Origin: Pseudomonas sp. R84
GTDB lineage: Bacteria > Pseudomonadota > Gammaproteobacteria > Pseudomonadales > Pseudomonadaceae
DNA: 64,000 nt
Assembly: GCF_009834515.1 (NCBI RefSeq)
Contig: NZ_CP019426.1
Span: 3,709,501-3,773,500, forward strand
Reading direction: 5' to 3'
Shown here in pieces: positions 8,664-15,580 of the stretch. Made by a program: the position numbers and the translations under genes. Position 1 is the stretch's first letter. Every line of letters starts with the position of its first letter. The notes under the pieces were generated by a model. It was not told the origin of the DNA. It did not search any database and was given only the letters and a program-made list of their open reading frames with translations.

Positions 8664-9503
8664 TTAGTAAGCCTTGCCAGTCTTGTAGAAGTTCTCGAAG
8701 CAGAAGTTGGTTGCTTCGATGTAGCCTTCAGCACCACCGCAGTCGAAACGCTTGCCTTTGAACTTGTAGGCCATGACGCAGCCGTTCTGGGCTTGTTTCA
8801 TCAGGGCGTCGGTGATCTGGATTTCGCCGCCCTTGCCTGGCTCGGTCTGTTCGATCAGGTCGAAGATGTCCGGGGTCAGGATGTAACGGCCGATGATGGC
8901 CAGGTTCGACGGCGCGTCTTCCGGCTTTGGTTTCTCGACCATGCTGTGAACGCGGTAGATGTCGTCGCGGATCATCTCGCCGGCGATCACGCCGTACTTG
9001 CTGGTTTCCTGCGGGTCGACTTCCTGGATGGCGATAATCGAGCAGCGGAACTGCTTGTAAAGTTTGACCATCTGGGTCAGTACGCCGTCGCCGTCGAGGT
9101 TAACGCACAGGTCGTCCGCCAGTACCACGGCGAAGGGTTCGTCACCGATCAGCGGGCGACCGGTCAGGATCGCGTGACCCAGACCTTTCATTTCAGTTTG
9201 ACGGGTGTAGGAGAACGAGCACTCGTCGAGCAGTTTGCGGATACCGACCAGGTATTTCTCTTTGTCGGTGCCTTTGATCTGGTTTTCCAGCTCGTAGCTG
9301 ATGTCGAAGTGGTCTTCCAGAGCGCGCTTGCCACGACCGGTGACGATGGAGATTTCCGTCAGGCCGGCATCCAGAGCTTCTTCAACGCCGTACTGGATCA
9401 GTGGCTTGTTTACCACCGGCAGCATTTCTTTAGGCATGGCTTTAGTCGCTGGCAGGAAGCGAGTACCGTAACCGGCTGCTGGGAACAAGCATTTCTTGAT
9501 CAT
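8664..9503 (-). CDS. galU: UTP-glucose-1-phosphate uridylyltransferase
   Basis: The enzyme makes UDP-glucose for LPS, exopolysaccharide and trehalose-type synthesis. The 279-residue protein has the nucleotidyltransferase signature near its start (AAGYGTRFLPATKAMPKEM), then the VLADDLCVN metal site and the VEKPKPEDAPSN segment. Length and motifs are standard. In P. aeruginosa, from memory, galU is near gor as well, but there ugd is adjacent and here it is not. It is transcribed alone and ends at a clear terminator. Confidence 0.97.
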   Translation of the reverse strand: MIKKCLFPAAGYGTRFLPATKAMPKEMLPVVNKPLIQYGVEEALDAGLTEISIVTGRGKRALEDHFDISYELENQIKGTDKEKYLVGIRKLLDECSFSYTRQTEMKGLGHAILTGRPLIGDEPFAVVLADDLCVNLDGDGVLTQMVKLYKQFRCSIIAIQEVDPQETSKYGVIAGEMIRDDIYRVHSMVEKPKPEDAPSNLAIIGRYILTPDIFDLIEQTEPGKGGEIQITDALMKQAQNGCVMAYKFKGKRFDCGGAEGYIEATNFCFENFYKTGKAY

Positions 9504-9761
9504 ATAAGTCCTTGAAAGGGCTGTGTGTACGAGTTTCGGCGCAGTCTAATCAGGCGGCGTGCACCTTACAATGCCCCGCACTGGCTAACCGATGTCAACA
9601 TAGAGAAATATTCTTGCCGATAGTTCCATCGGCATACGGACGCAGCCAGATGAGCGTAGCTCAAAGCTGCCGGCAAACTGAATCACCATACGCTCATCGC
9701 CCCCCAATGCGAGCATTTGCCGGTATCATGGCGCCTTTGAACCAGCGAACGAGACAGATAG

Positions 9762-9947
9762 ATGGCCGCGGTAAAAATCATCAACGGGTATGTGATCGAC
9801 AAGAAAGACGGCAAGTGGACCCTGACCACCACCAATGGCGAGCACATCGCCGGGCCTTTCGACAGCGAGCAAATGGCGACCGATGTAGCGGCAGTGTTCA
9901 CCGACACTCCGGCATCGGCCAAGCGCCGTGGCAAAGATCAGGACTGA
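9762..9947 (+). CDS. Small conserved-type protein, 61 residues
   Basis: I do not recognise a named family. The product starts AAVKIINGYVIDKKDGKWTL and has a beta-rich first half, a short helix around EQMATDVAAVF and a basic, Lys/Arg-rich tail. There is no signal peptide or membrane segment, so it is cytosolic. It is followed by its own strong terminator, which supports a real gene. The 258 bases between galU and this gene contain its promoter region and nothing else that I can identify. Confidence 0.6.
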   Translation: MAAVKIINGYVIDKKDGKWTLTTTNGEHIAGPFDSEQMATDVAAVFTDTPASAKRRGKDQD

Positions 9948-9965
9948 TCAGCCCCGACACGCCCC

Positions 9966-9992
9966 AGCCCTGCCCTTGTGCAGGGCTTTTTT
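9966..9992 (+). terminator. Terminator of the 61-residue gene
   Basis: AGCCCTGC and GCAGGGCT pair around a 6-base loop and run into TTTTTT. It lies 18 bases after the stop. Confidence 0.9.
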
Positions 9993-10083
9993 GTGCCAGC
10001 GTACAAACAAGTGGCCAAACGCTATAACCTTTTCACACCGGCGCTGTCAGAGCGTCTAGTCCCCCTCGCTGAAGACCATGCAC

Positions 10084-10371
10084 ATGACCTTGAAAAAATT
10101 CCTGCCACTGATTGCGGTATTGGCACTGGCCGGCTGTGCCACCTCTCAACCCACGTACCTGAACAACGGCGAACAGGGGCTGTCGATCGATTGCTCCGGC
10201 GAAGCCAACTCCTGGGCGACCTGCTATGAAAAAGCCGATGCATCCTGCGCAGGCACTGGTTACCGCATCGTTGGCACTGACGGCACGCCCCAGCCCAAAG
10301 AGAGCGACAAAACCCTGGGCGTCGATGTCGGCAACTACAAGAACCGCAGCGTTGTCGTGGTCTGCAAATAG
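10084..10371 (+). CDS. Small lipoprotein, about 95 residues
   Basis: The N-terminus TLKKFLPLIAVLALAGCAT is a lipoprotein signal with the lipobox LAGC, so the mature protein is anchored by the cysteine. The mature part is short and polar with four further cysteines (DCSG, TCYE, SCAG, VVCK), which could form two disulfides in the periplasm. ATG 10078, two codons upstream, is an equally possible start. I do not recognise a function. The convergent downstream gene begins 4 bases after its stop. Confidence 0.68.
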   Translation: MTLKKFLPLIAVLALAGCATSQPTYLNNGEQGLSIDCSGEANSWATCYEKADASCAGTGYRIVGTDGTPQPKESDKTLGVDVGNYKNRSVVVVCK

Positions 10372-10374
10372 ACC

Positions 10375-10605
10375 TTACATATGAATTTCGGCGAATTTGA
10401 TCCCGAGTCCGCGTACGACTTCGATCAGATCGTCGAGGCGGTTGAACGACTCGACTTCGTCGTTTTCGTCGACCAGGAAGTAACTGCGTCCGGCGCTCTT
10501 CTTGAAAAACACGATCCACTCCCCCGGATTCGCCGGGTTCTGGATGACATGGGTGGCAGAGATCAGGCCCTCTACGTGGCGCTCCCGTACTTGCTCTCGC
10601 TTCAT
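10375..10605 (-). CDS. Conserved small protein, 76 residues
   Basis: The product (KREQVRERHVEGLISATHVI, then NPGEWIVFFKKSAGRSYFL, then an acidic DENDEVESFNRLDDLIEVVR helix) is cytosolic and compact. I do not recognise a characterised function. I start it at ATG 10605; a longer frame to 10653 would add 16 Cys-rich residues that look untranslated. It is convergent with the upstream lipoprotein gene and co-directional with another lipoprotein gene 71 bases upstream. Confidence 0.65.
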   Translation of the reverse strand: MKREQVRERHVEGLISATHVIQNPANPGEWIVFFKKSAGRSYFLVDENDEVESFNRLDDLIEVVRGLGIKFAEIHM

Positions 10606-10676
10606 CGCGACTCCAGAAATGAAAATGCCGTCACAGCATGACTGCGACGGCATCGGTGCTGATGACTATCAGTCTA

Positions 10677-11033
10677 TCAGCCGGAAATACATGCATTGGC
10701 AGCGTTTCGCACGTCACGCGGACGCACTGGCACATTCGACATGCGCTCATGCAACTTGATGCTGCTGCCGCCGGAGCGATCTTCGATATCAAATACCGCT
10801 GCCGCGCCGGTGGAAAATTTCCCCGGGACGATGACCCGAACCCCGTCCTTGTGTGGCTGCATTTGCAGCGCGCCGCGGCTGTCCGCCAGCTTCTCGGCTA
10901 GGCATTGGGCATATTCATGGGGTTTCTTACCGGAGATTACGCTCACGGTCGGCAGCGTTTCATTGATTTCGGAAACACTCGCACAACCACCCACAGCCAG
11001 AACCAACGGCAGACACACCACACCCCACTTCAT
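10677..11033 (-). CDS. Small lipoprotein, 118 residues
   Basis: The start KWGVVCLPLVLAVGGCAS is a lipoprotein signal with cysteine 17 as the lipidation site. The mature part contains YAQCLAEKLADSRGALQMQPHKDGVRVIVPG and a final NACISG, giving two cysteines that could pair. It resembles small Pseudomonas periplasmic lipoproteins of unknown role. ATG 11033 is preceded by GGAGG on the minus strand, and the gene diverges from the DUF1883-type gene. Confidence 0.72.
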   Translation of the reverse strand: MKWGVVCLPLVLAVGGCASVSEINETLPTVSVISGKKPHEYAQCLAEKLADSRGALQMQPHKDGVRVIVPGKFSTGAAAVFDIEDRSGGSSIKLHERMSNVPVRPRDVRNAANACISG

Positions 11034-11243
11034 ACAAAACCTCCGTTAAAGACCGTCCGACAGCACAAATGCCGTTTTTCTCCGGGGCCTTCTGCATTTA
11101 ACCCGCATCCGATTGCGAATATCTGTTCAAAATTGTCAAACCAACGCCCGACGGCCAGATAATAACCCGTGCGGGCTGATAAACTGCGCGCAATTACAAG
11201 CTATCGTTTTGATTTTGTAGAAAAAGCCCTTCTGGAGGCGCCC

Positions 11244-11546
11244 ATGAAATTCATTCACCAGCGCGAACACCTTAATGAAGACGACATCGTCGTCATCCAA
11301 TGCTCGCAAATGTGCAACATCCGTCTGATGAACGACGCCAACTTCCGCAGCTTCAAGAACGGCGGCCGTCACACCTATCACGGCGGCGCCTTCGACACGT
11401 TCCCGGCCCGTATCACCGCGCCGAGCACCGGTTTCTGGAACATCACCATCGACACCGTCAACCGTCGGCCGATCAGCGTCACGCGCAAGCCGACCCTGAC
11501 CCACTCGATCAAGATCATCCGTCGTTCCAGCACCAAACTCAGCTGA
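11244..11546 (+). CDS. DUF1883-type protein, 100 residues
   Basis: From ATG 11244, preceded by TGGAGG at 7 bases, the product reads KFIHQREHLNEDDIVVIQCS, then NVRLMNDANF-like and YHGGAFDTFPARITAP segments, ending in a basic TRKPTLTHSIKIIRRS tail. This fits the DUF1883 family as I remember it: a small beta-rich domain sometimes fused to TIR domains. Here it stands alone without a TIR part. The N-terminal extension of the longer frame from 11169 lacks a ribosome site. A 58-residue gene follows 28 bases downstream and is probably cotranscribed. Confidence 0.75.
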   Translation: MKFIHQREHLNEDDIVVIQCSQMCNIRLMNDANFRSFKNGGRHTYHGGAFDTFPARITAPSTGFWNITIDTVNRRPISVTRKPTLTHSIKIIRRSSTKLS

Positions 11547-11574
11547 GACACGCCGTCCAACCAGAAAGGAATGC

Positions 11575-11751
11575 ATGACCGTGGCGCAAACGACCAAATA
11601 CGTCATCAAGTACAAACTCAACGGCGAGCGCCGCTTCGACTTTGCGCAACTGGAAAACGGCACTGAAGAAGAAGCCAAGGCTGCTCTGGATGCCCTTCAC
11701 GGCCAGAGCGACGACGTGATCAGCGACATCGCCGTCAGCAAAGCGCTGTAA
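11575..11751 (+). CDS. Small protein, 58 residues, downstream of the DUF1883 gene
   Basis: The frame ATG 11575 to TAA 11749-11751 encodes TVAQTTKYVIKYKLNGERRF, continuing with FAQLENGTEEEAKAALDALH and a DDVISDIAVSKAL end. AAAGGA precedes it. The predicted fold is beta-beta-alpha-beta with alternating polar and hydrophobic residues, typical of a real protein rather than a chance frame. It sits between the DUF1883 gene and the alkylation-repair promoter. Function is unknown. Confidence 0.6.
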   Translation: MTVAQTTKYVIKYKLNGERRFDFAQLENGTEEEAKAALDALHGQSDDVISDIAVSKAL

Positions 11752-11765
11752 GCATCGTCAGCGAA

Positions 11766-11813
11766 TTCGACCGCAAGCGGCGGAGTGTTCTGCCGCGAGG
11801 CCCTGCCTAGACT
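11766..11813 (+). promoter_or_regulatory. Ada-type promoter element upstream of the 2OG-Fe(II) oxygenase gene
   Basis: TTCGACCGCAAG (11766-11777), three bases, CGGAGTGTT (11781-11789), one base, TGCC (11791-11794), then a -10 candidate TAGACT (11808-11813). The same element with identical internal spacing lies before ada at 13238-13285. Ada-controlled promoters in E. coli carry a box containing GCAA upstream of the -35; GCAA is present here. That Ada binds these elements is inference from the shared sequence and the neighbouring repair genes. Confidence 0.6.
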
Positions 11814-11845
11814 GACTTTCTTCGACCAAGCGTCAAGGAGTCAGC

Positions 11846-12556
11846 ATGTCGATGTCACCTTCCCGGCTGGATTCGCTCGACTGGGCAAGTCTTGAGCAGC
11901 AACTGGATCAGCACGGCTACGCGATCATCCGTTCGCTGCTGCGGGCCGAAACCTGTGATCACTTGAGTGCGCTGTATCCGCAGACCGAACCGTTTCGCTC
12001 GCAGGTCATCATGGCCCGCCACGGTTTCGGTCGCGGCGAATACAAGTACTTTCGTTATCCCCTGCCGACAGCGGTAGAACGCCTTCGCGGCGCGCTGTAC
12101 CCGCGCCTGGTTACGCTGGCCAATCGCTGGTACGAACGCATGAACCTGGCCGAGCGCTTTCCGGCGAGCCACGCCGAATTTCTTCAGCGCTGCCATGCCG
12201 CCGGTCAACTACGCCCTACCCCTCTCTTGTTGCAGTACGGTCCGCAGGACTACAACTGCCTGCATCAGGACCTGTACGGCGAAGCGGTTTTTCCGCTGCA
12301 AGTGGCGATTCTTCTGTCAGAACCCGGGCAAGACTTTATTGGAGGAGAATTCGTGCTCACCGAGCAGCGCCCGCGCATGCAATCTCGCCCGCACGTGCTG
12401 GACCTGACGAAAGGTGACGCAGTGATCTTTGCCGTCAACCAGCGCCCGGTCAAAGGTGTACGCGGTGATTATCGGGTGACCATGCGTCACGGCGTCAGTC
12501 GCCTGCACAGTGGAAAAAGGCATACCCTAGGCATCATCTTTCACGACGCCACCTGA
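11846..12556 (+). CDS. 2OG-Fe(II) oxygenase of the alkylation-repair group
   Basis: This 236-residue prolyl-hydroxylase-like dioxygenase has iron ligands H140 and D142 in NCLHQDLYG, a distal H215 in MRHGVSRLHSG and a 2-oxoglutarate-binding arginine near R225 (KRHTLGIIF). No signal peptide is present. It is followed after 5 bases by alkB and preceded by the same promoter element that precedes ada. Its substrate is not known to me; the context suggests repair or response to alkylation damage. It is not AlkB itself, whose gene is next to it. Confidence 0.85.
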   Translation: MSMSPSRLDSLDWASLEQQLDQHGYAIIRSLLRAETCDHLSALYPQTEPFRSQVIMARHGFGRGEYKYFRYPLPTAVERLRGALYPRLVTLANRWYERMNLAERFPASHAEFLQRCHAAGQLRPTPLLLQYGPQDYNCLHQDLYGEAVFPLQVAILLSEPGQDFIGGEFVLTEQRPRMQSRPHVLDLTKGDAVIFAVNQRPVKGVRGDYRVTMRHGVSRLHSGKRHTLGIIFHDAT

Positions 12557-12561
12557 CCACC

Positions 12562-13227
12562 ATGCCCCCGAACACTTTCGATCTGTTCGCCGATCATGAA
12601 CCCGAGCAACGCCCCCGCACCGAACAGATTGGCGAGCAATCGTGGGTGCTGCACGGTTTTGCCCAGCCGCTGGTCGACCAGCTCCTCCCGGCGCTGGATG
12701 CGATTCTTGCCGCAGCGCCGTTGCGTCACATGGTCACACCGGGAGGTTTCAGCATGTCGGTCGGCACCCGCAGCTGCGGCGCCTTGGGCTGGATCACCGA
12801 TCGCCACGGGTATCGTTACTCCAGCGTCGACCCGCTCAGTGATTTGCCATGGCCAGCGATGCCGGCCGTATTCTCGGAGCTGGCGCAGTCGGCAGCGGCA
12901 CAGGCCGGATTTGCTGACTTCAACGCCGATTCCTGCCTGATCAACCGCTATGTCCCCGGTGCCAAGATGTCATTACACCAGGACAAAGACGAAAACGCCT
13001 ACAGCGCACCGATCGTTTCGCTGTCACTGGGCTTGCCGGCAATGTTCCTGTTCGGCGGCTTCAATCGCAGCGACAAGAGCCAGCGCATTGCCTTGCTGCA
13101 TGGCGACATGGTGATCTGGGGCGGCGTTGATCGCTTGCGCTATCACGGGGTGTTGCCGATCAAGCAGGGTCGGCATCCACGCCTGGGTGAACAGCGGATC
13201 AATCTGACCTTTCGCGTCGCCGGATAA
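12562..13227 (+). CDS. alkB: DNA oxidative demethylase AlkB
   Basis: The 221-residue dioxygenase removes 1-methyladenine and 3-methylcytosine lesions by oxidation. Iron ligands are H139-Q-D141 (SLHQDKDEN) and H195 (RYHGVLPI), with 2OG-binding arginines in the C-terminal RINLTFR segment. The substrate loop GFSMSVGTRSCGALGW is typical of the family. The start lies 5 bases after the oxygenase stop, so the two are cotranscribed, and ada follows with its own promoter element. Confidence 0.96.
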   Translation: MPPNTFDLFADHEPEQRPRTEQIGEQSWVLHGFAQPLVDQLLPALDAILAAAPLRHMVTPGGFSMSVGTRSCGALGWITDRHGYRYSSVDPLSDLPWPAMPAVFSELAQSAAAQAGFADFNADSCLINRYVPGAKMSLHQDKDENAYSAPIVSLSLGLPAMFLFGGFNRSDKSQRIALLHGDMVIWGGVDRLRYHGVLPIKQGRHPRLGEQRINLTFRVAG

Positions 13228-13237
13228 CCTGCAAAAG

Positions 13238-13285
13238 TTTGACCGCAAGGCCCGGAGTGTTGTGCCTTGCGACGCTGGTTAACCT
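13238..13285 (+). promoter_or_regulatory. Ada-type promoter element upstream of ada
   Basis: TTTGACCGCAAG (13238-13249), three bases, CGGAGTGTT (13253-13261), one base, TGCC (13263-13266), then a -10 candidate TAACCT (13280-13285). Spacing between all parts equals that at 11766-11813, and the element starts about the same distance from the start codon (77 against 80 bases). The spacers are not conserved, so the shared blocks look functional. Confidence 0.6.
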
Positions 13286-13314
13286 GAATCAAACAGGTCA
13301 ACGGATAACCCCTC

Positions 13315-14382
13315 ATGAAAACGCTTTCGCCCCCCGTCAAGATTGAAAACGATCCACGCTGGGCCGCAGTGGTTGCGCGAGATTCACGGGCGGACGGGCA
13401 ATTTGTCTACGCGGTGAAAACCACAGGCATTTACTGCCGCCCGAGCAGCCTCTCACGTTTGCCGAAACCACAGAACGTGGTGTTTTTCGATACGGCTGAA
13501 CAGGCCGAAGCCGCAGGCTATCGCCCGAGCAAGCGTGCCAGCAAAGATCAGAGTGATGTGGCCGCGCAGCATGCCGCCACCGTCGCCATTGCCTGCCGCC
13601 AAATCGAATCCGCCGAGACGTTGCCGACGCTCAACGAACTGGCGCAAACCGCCGGCCTGAGTCCGTTTCATTTCCATCGCGTATTCAAAGCCGCGACGGG
13701 GTTGACGCCCAAGGGCTACGCGTCGGCCCATCGCTCGCGCAAAGTCCGTGAGCGCTTGGCGGTCGGAGGTTCGGTAACCGATGCGCTGTACGAAGCCGGT
13801 TTCAATTCCAATAGCCGTTTCTATGAATCAGCGGATCATTTGTTGGGGATGAAACCCGGCGACTATCGCGCGGCCGGGAAGAACAACGACATCCGCTTCG
13901 CCGTCGGCCAATGTTCGCTCGGAGCGATTCTGGTGGCGCAAAGCGAGCGTGGTGTGTGCGCGATTCTGTTGGGAGACGATCCGCATCAATTGGTGTGCGA
14001 TCTGCAGGACCAGTTCCGCAAAGCCAACCTGATTGGCGCCGATACCGGATTCGAGCAACTGATCGCCAAGGTGGTGGGGTTTATCGAAGCTCCGGAGATT
14101 GGCCTGGATCTGCCGCTGGACGTGCGTGGCACGGCGTTTCAGGAACGCGTGTGGCAGGCGCTGCGGGAGATCCCGGCGGGCCAGACGGCCAGCTACGCCG
14201 AGATTGCCCAGCGCATCGGCGCACCGACATCCATGCGCGCGGTGGCCCAGGCTTGCGGGGCTAACCGTCTGGCGGTGGCGATTCCTTGCCACCGCGTGGT
14301 GCGCAGCGATGGCAATCTTTCGGGCTATCGCTGGGGCGTCGAGCGCAAGCGTCAGTTGCTGGAGCGCGAGACAACGTCTTGA
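13315..14382 (+). CDS. ada: Ada: AraC-type activator / O6-methylguanine-DNA methyltransferase, with degenerate zinc site
   Basis: The 355-residue protein has three parts: an N-Ada domain (about 10-78), an AraC-type DNA-binding domain (about 90-185) and the O6-alkylguanine transferase (about 190-355) with acceptor C325 in IPCHRVVRSDG. In E. coli, C38, C42, C69 and C72 hold zinc and C38 takes the methyl group from phosphotriesters. Here only C41 remains (GIYCRPSS); the equivalents are S45, S72 and A75 (RPSKRAS) at exact spacing. The sensing switch must therefore differ, or be lost. It follows alkB, preceded by its own promoter element. Confidence 0.94.
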   Translation: MKTLSPPVKIENDPRWAAVVARDSRADGQFVYAVKTTGIYCRPSSLSRLPKPQNVVFFDTAEQAEAAGYRPSKRASKDQSDVAAQHAATVAIACRQIESAETLPTLNELAQTAGLSPFHFHRVFKAATGLTPKGYASAHRSRKVRERLAVGGSVTDALYEAGFNSNSRFYESADHLLGMKPGDYRAAGKNNDIRFAVGQCSLGAILVAQSERGVCAILLGDDPHQLVCDLQDQFRKANLIGADTGFEQLIAKVVGFIEAPEIGLDLPLDVRGTAFQERVWQALREIPAGQTASYAEIAQRIGAPTSMRAVAQACGANRLAVAIPCHRVVRSDGNLSGYRWGVERKRQLLERETTS

Positions 14383-14409
14383 GCGGACCTCCCTCCCCGT
14401 CGGCGGCAG

Positions 14410-15393
14410 TCAGCGATTGACGTCAACTACAACCCGTCCGCGAAGTTGCCCGGCGAGCAGTTTTGGCGCTGCATCGATGGCTTCAGTCAGGCCTATTTCA
14501 TGGCTGATCAAGGCCAGCAAGGAGAAATCCAGATCCTTGGCCAGACGATCCCACGCCTTCAGACGGCGCGCCTTGGGCTGGGTGACGCTGTTGATACCGG
14601 CCAGGGTCACGCCGCGCAGAATGAACGGGGCGACCGAAGCCGGGAAATCCATACCTTGCGCCAGACCACATGCCGCGACCGTGCCTTCAGAGCGAGTACT
14701 GGCGCAGGCATTGGCCAAAGTATGACTACCGACCGAATCGATCACCGCCGCCCAGCGCTCTTTCGCCAACGGTTTGCCGGGCGCTGACAACGTTGCCCGG
14801 TCGATGATTTCGGCAGCGCCCAACTGCTTCAGATATTCATGTTCGGAGACCCGGCCAGTGGAGGCGACGACGCGATAGCCAAGCTTGCTCAGCAGCGCGA
14901 TGGCAAAACTGCCGACGCCGCCATTGGCGCCCGTCACCAGCACTTCGCCCTGATCCGGCGTCACACCATTACGCTCAAGCGCCAGAATGCACAGCATCGC
15001 CGTATAGCCCGCCGTACCGATGGCCATGGCTTGCGCCGCGGTAAAGGCTTTGGGCAAAGGAATCAGCCAGTCGCCATTGAGCCGCGCCTTCTGCGCCAGA
15101 CCGCCCCAATGATTCTCACCGACACCCCAGCCATTGAGCACCACCTGATCACCCACCTTATAGTCGGGGTGCGAACTGGCTTCTACGGTGCCCGCCAGGT
15201 CGATCCCCGGCACCATCGGAAACTTGCGCACCACCGGACTACTGCCGGTAATCGCCAGACCATCCTTGAAGTTCAGCGTGCTGTACGCAACAGCCACGGT
15301 GACATCGCCTTCGGGCAATTGCTCTTCGTTGACTTGCTGCAGGTTGGCGCGGTAACCGCTGTCGTCTTTGTCGATCACAATGGCGTTGAACAT
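14410..15393 (-). CDS. acuI: AcuI/YhdH-type quinone oxidoreductase (acrylyl-CoA reductase family)
   Basis: The 327-residue medium-chain dehydrogenase/reductase without zinc cysteines has an N-terminal GroES-like half ([16 protein letters not shown] segment) and a nucleotide-binding half with [20 protein letters not shown]. This matches the YhdH/AcuI subfamily, which reduces acryloyl-CoA with NADPH and helps detoxify acrylate. It is convergent with ada (27 bases apart) and stands alone. The exact substrate here is inferred from the family. Confidence 0.88.
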   Translation of the reverse strand: MFNAIVIDKDDSGYRANLQQVNEEQLPEGDVTVAVAYSTLNFKDGLAITGSSPVVRKFPMVPGIDLAGTVEASSHPDYKVGDQVVLNGWGVGENHWGGLAQKARLNGDWLIPLPKAFTAAQAMAIGTAGYTAMLCILALERNGVTPDQGEVLVTGANGGVGSFAIALLSKLGYRVVASTGRVSEHEYLKQLGAAEIIDRATLSAPGKPLAKERWAAVIDSVGSHTLANACASTRSEGTVAACGLAQGMDFPASVAPFILRGVTLAGINSVTQPKARRLKAWDRLAKDLDFSLLALISHEIGLTEAIDAAPKLLAGQLRGRVVVDVNR

Positions 15394-15580
15394 GACTGCC
15401 TCGCAGAACTGTTTTCAGAATGTCGTGCCTTGAAATACCACATCGCAACACCCTGCCACATTCGACTTTGCGCCAATCGGCGAATCCACCGAGTATTTCC
15501 ATGGCGGGCGACTATGCTTTTTCGACGGTCGTGGTTTCGCCGTTATTTCTTCAGAAACCGCTTTGTCGATGGAGCTGACA

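Noticed and set aside
7228..8667. 479-residue open frame antisense to gor
   Set aside because: A shadow of the conserved gor frame; its sequence shows no domain or motif and crosses the galU terminator.
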